From NCBI RefSeq assembly GCF_014138435.1, contig NZ_JACJIM010000006.1, forward strand, positions 431,462 to 495,461: a stretch of 64,000 nt of DNA, written 5' to 3'. The notes under the pieces are model-generated. The model was not told the origin of the DNA and made no database searches. It saw only the letters and a list, made by a program, of their open reading frames with translations. The position numbers were made by a program, and so were the translations under genes. This DNA is from Methylobacterium fujisawaense (lineage in GTDB: Bacteria; Pseudomonadota; Alphaproteobacteria; Rhizobiales; Beijerinckiaceae). Of this stretch, positions 63,566 through 64,000 are shown in pieces (position 1 is the stretch's first letter; every line of letters begins with the position of its first letter).

Positions 63566-63622
63566 GGAGGCGGGTTCGCCCTGCCGCACCCTCATCCTGG
63601 GGTGCGGCGGAGCCGCCTCGCA

Positions 63623-63660
63623 GGCGCCCTCCGGAGATCGCGCGACCTCCGGAAGGCGCC
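63623..63660. terminator. long inverted repeat between convergent genes
   Basis: ggcgccctccggag and ctccggaaggcgcc arms around atcgcgcgac, about 58 bp after the dehydrogenase stop and 74 bp before the dxs stop. No T-run. It could serve both convergent genes, or be a dispersed genomic repeat. Confidence 0.45.
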
Positions 63661-63733
63661 TTCGGGGCCTGCGCTCTGCTCCGGCCCCTCAGGACGCGGT
63701 GCGCGGGGCGGAGCGCCGTCGCGAAACGCGCGA

Positions 63734-64000
63734 TCAGCGGGGACGGCGGCGCACGCTCACCACGTTGCTGGCCGGCTCCGCCTTGCCGGACGCCGCCGGC
63801 AGGGCATCGAGGGCGGCCTTGACGATGGCTTTGGCGTCGAGGCCGGCCTCGGCGTACATCTTCTCGGGGCTGTCGTGGTCCTGGTAGGTGTCCGGCAGCG
63901 TCAGCGTCCGCACCCGGACCCCGCCCGCGTCCAGCGCCCCCGTCTCCGACAGCAGGTGCAGCACCATCGCGCCGAACCCGCCCCGCGAGCCCTCCTCGAT
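63734..64000 (-). CDS. dxs: 1-deoxy-D-xylulose-5-phosphate synthase, C-terminal part
   Basis: The last 88 codons of Dxs, the ThDP enzyme that condenses pyruvate and glyceraldehyde 3-phosphate in the non-mevalonate isoprenoid pathway. The visible part reads IEEGSRGGFGAMVLHLLSE ... LTLPDTYQDHDSPEKMYAEAGLDAKAIVKAAL, matching the transketolase C-terminal domain of Dxs. It continues beyond the right edge of the window. Confidence 0.9.
   Translation of the reverse strand: MEEGSRGGFGAMVLHLLSETGALDAGGVRVRTLTLPDTYQDHDSPEKMYAEAGLDAKAIVKAALDALPAASGKAEPASNVVSVRRRPR

Overview
The window is a GC-rich stretch of an alphaproteobacterial chromosome, most likely a Methylobacterium-type member of the Hyphomicrobiales/Rhizobiales. 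This is inferred from the combination of FixL-FixJ-FixK oxygen signalling, NepR-EcfG general-stress sigma control, CpdR, a phasin, a DUF1476 (ATP synthase zeta-like) protein, DUF6455, and a type VI effector/immunity pair of the kind known from Agrobacterium. No rRNA or species-specific marker is present, so the genus is an inference.

Region 1 (about 1-29,560) is a coherent low-oxygen / stress island. It holds a phosphoketolase, a zinc alcohol dehydrogenase, two triple-BON proteins, a DUF1476 protein, three P-type ATPases of different classes (MgtA-like, Ca/P2-like and a P1B type with a CPL motif), an S41 protease, an APH/AAA kinase fusion, two SPW-repeat membrane proteins, three tandem universal stress proteins, DUF6455, a phasin, a BLUF photoreceptor, two receiver-only regulators, two Crp/Fnr regulators and a heme-PAS FixL with FixJ. 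Fourteen copies of a 14-bp palindrome TTGA-N6-TCAA (four of them with one half-site as TTGC/GCAA) lie upstream of nearly every transcription unit, usually 50-80 bp before the start codon. The resident FixK-like protein has the FNR-type recognition helix E-T-V-S-R. The simplest reading is one regulon: FixL senses O2, FixJ activates fixK, and FixK switches on pumps, stress proteins, phosphoketolase carbon flow and an F1-ATPase brake.

Region 2 (about 29,700-32,290) is ordinary chromosome: a small hypothetical gene, hypoxanthine phosphoribosyltransferase, CpdR and two small membrane proteins.

Region 3 (32,296-57,526) is a ~25-kb integrative island in a tRNA-Thr(TGT) gene. A 43-bp near-perfect copy of the tRNA 5' half marks the left end, and the functional tRNA marks the right end. 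Next to the left end are a frameshifted tyrosine integrase, an excisionase-like protein and a broken YqaJ exonuclease. The cargo is an SDR/AraC/NmrA-like group; an orphan type VI secretion cluster (Hcp, VgrG, DUF2169 adaptor, PAAR-Ntox15 DNase effector, GAD/DUF1851 immunity protein); a second, decayed module (truncated DUF2169, PAAR-NucA/NucB toxin with stops and a frameshift) with an intact ComJ-type immunity gene; an Rhs remnant; a broken GNAT gene; an IS1182-family element; a LuxI/LuxR quorum-sensing pair; and a GIY-YIG-like protein. No core T6SS sheath or baseplate gene is present, so the cargo must depend on machinery elsewhere.

Region 4 (57,560-64,000) returns to housekeeping chromosome: nepR-ecfG, an isochorismatase-family hydrolase, tRNA-His, a ClC-type chloride channel, a tartrate/isopropylmalate-type dehydrogenase and the 3' end of dxs.
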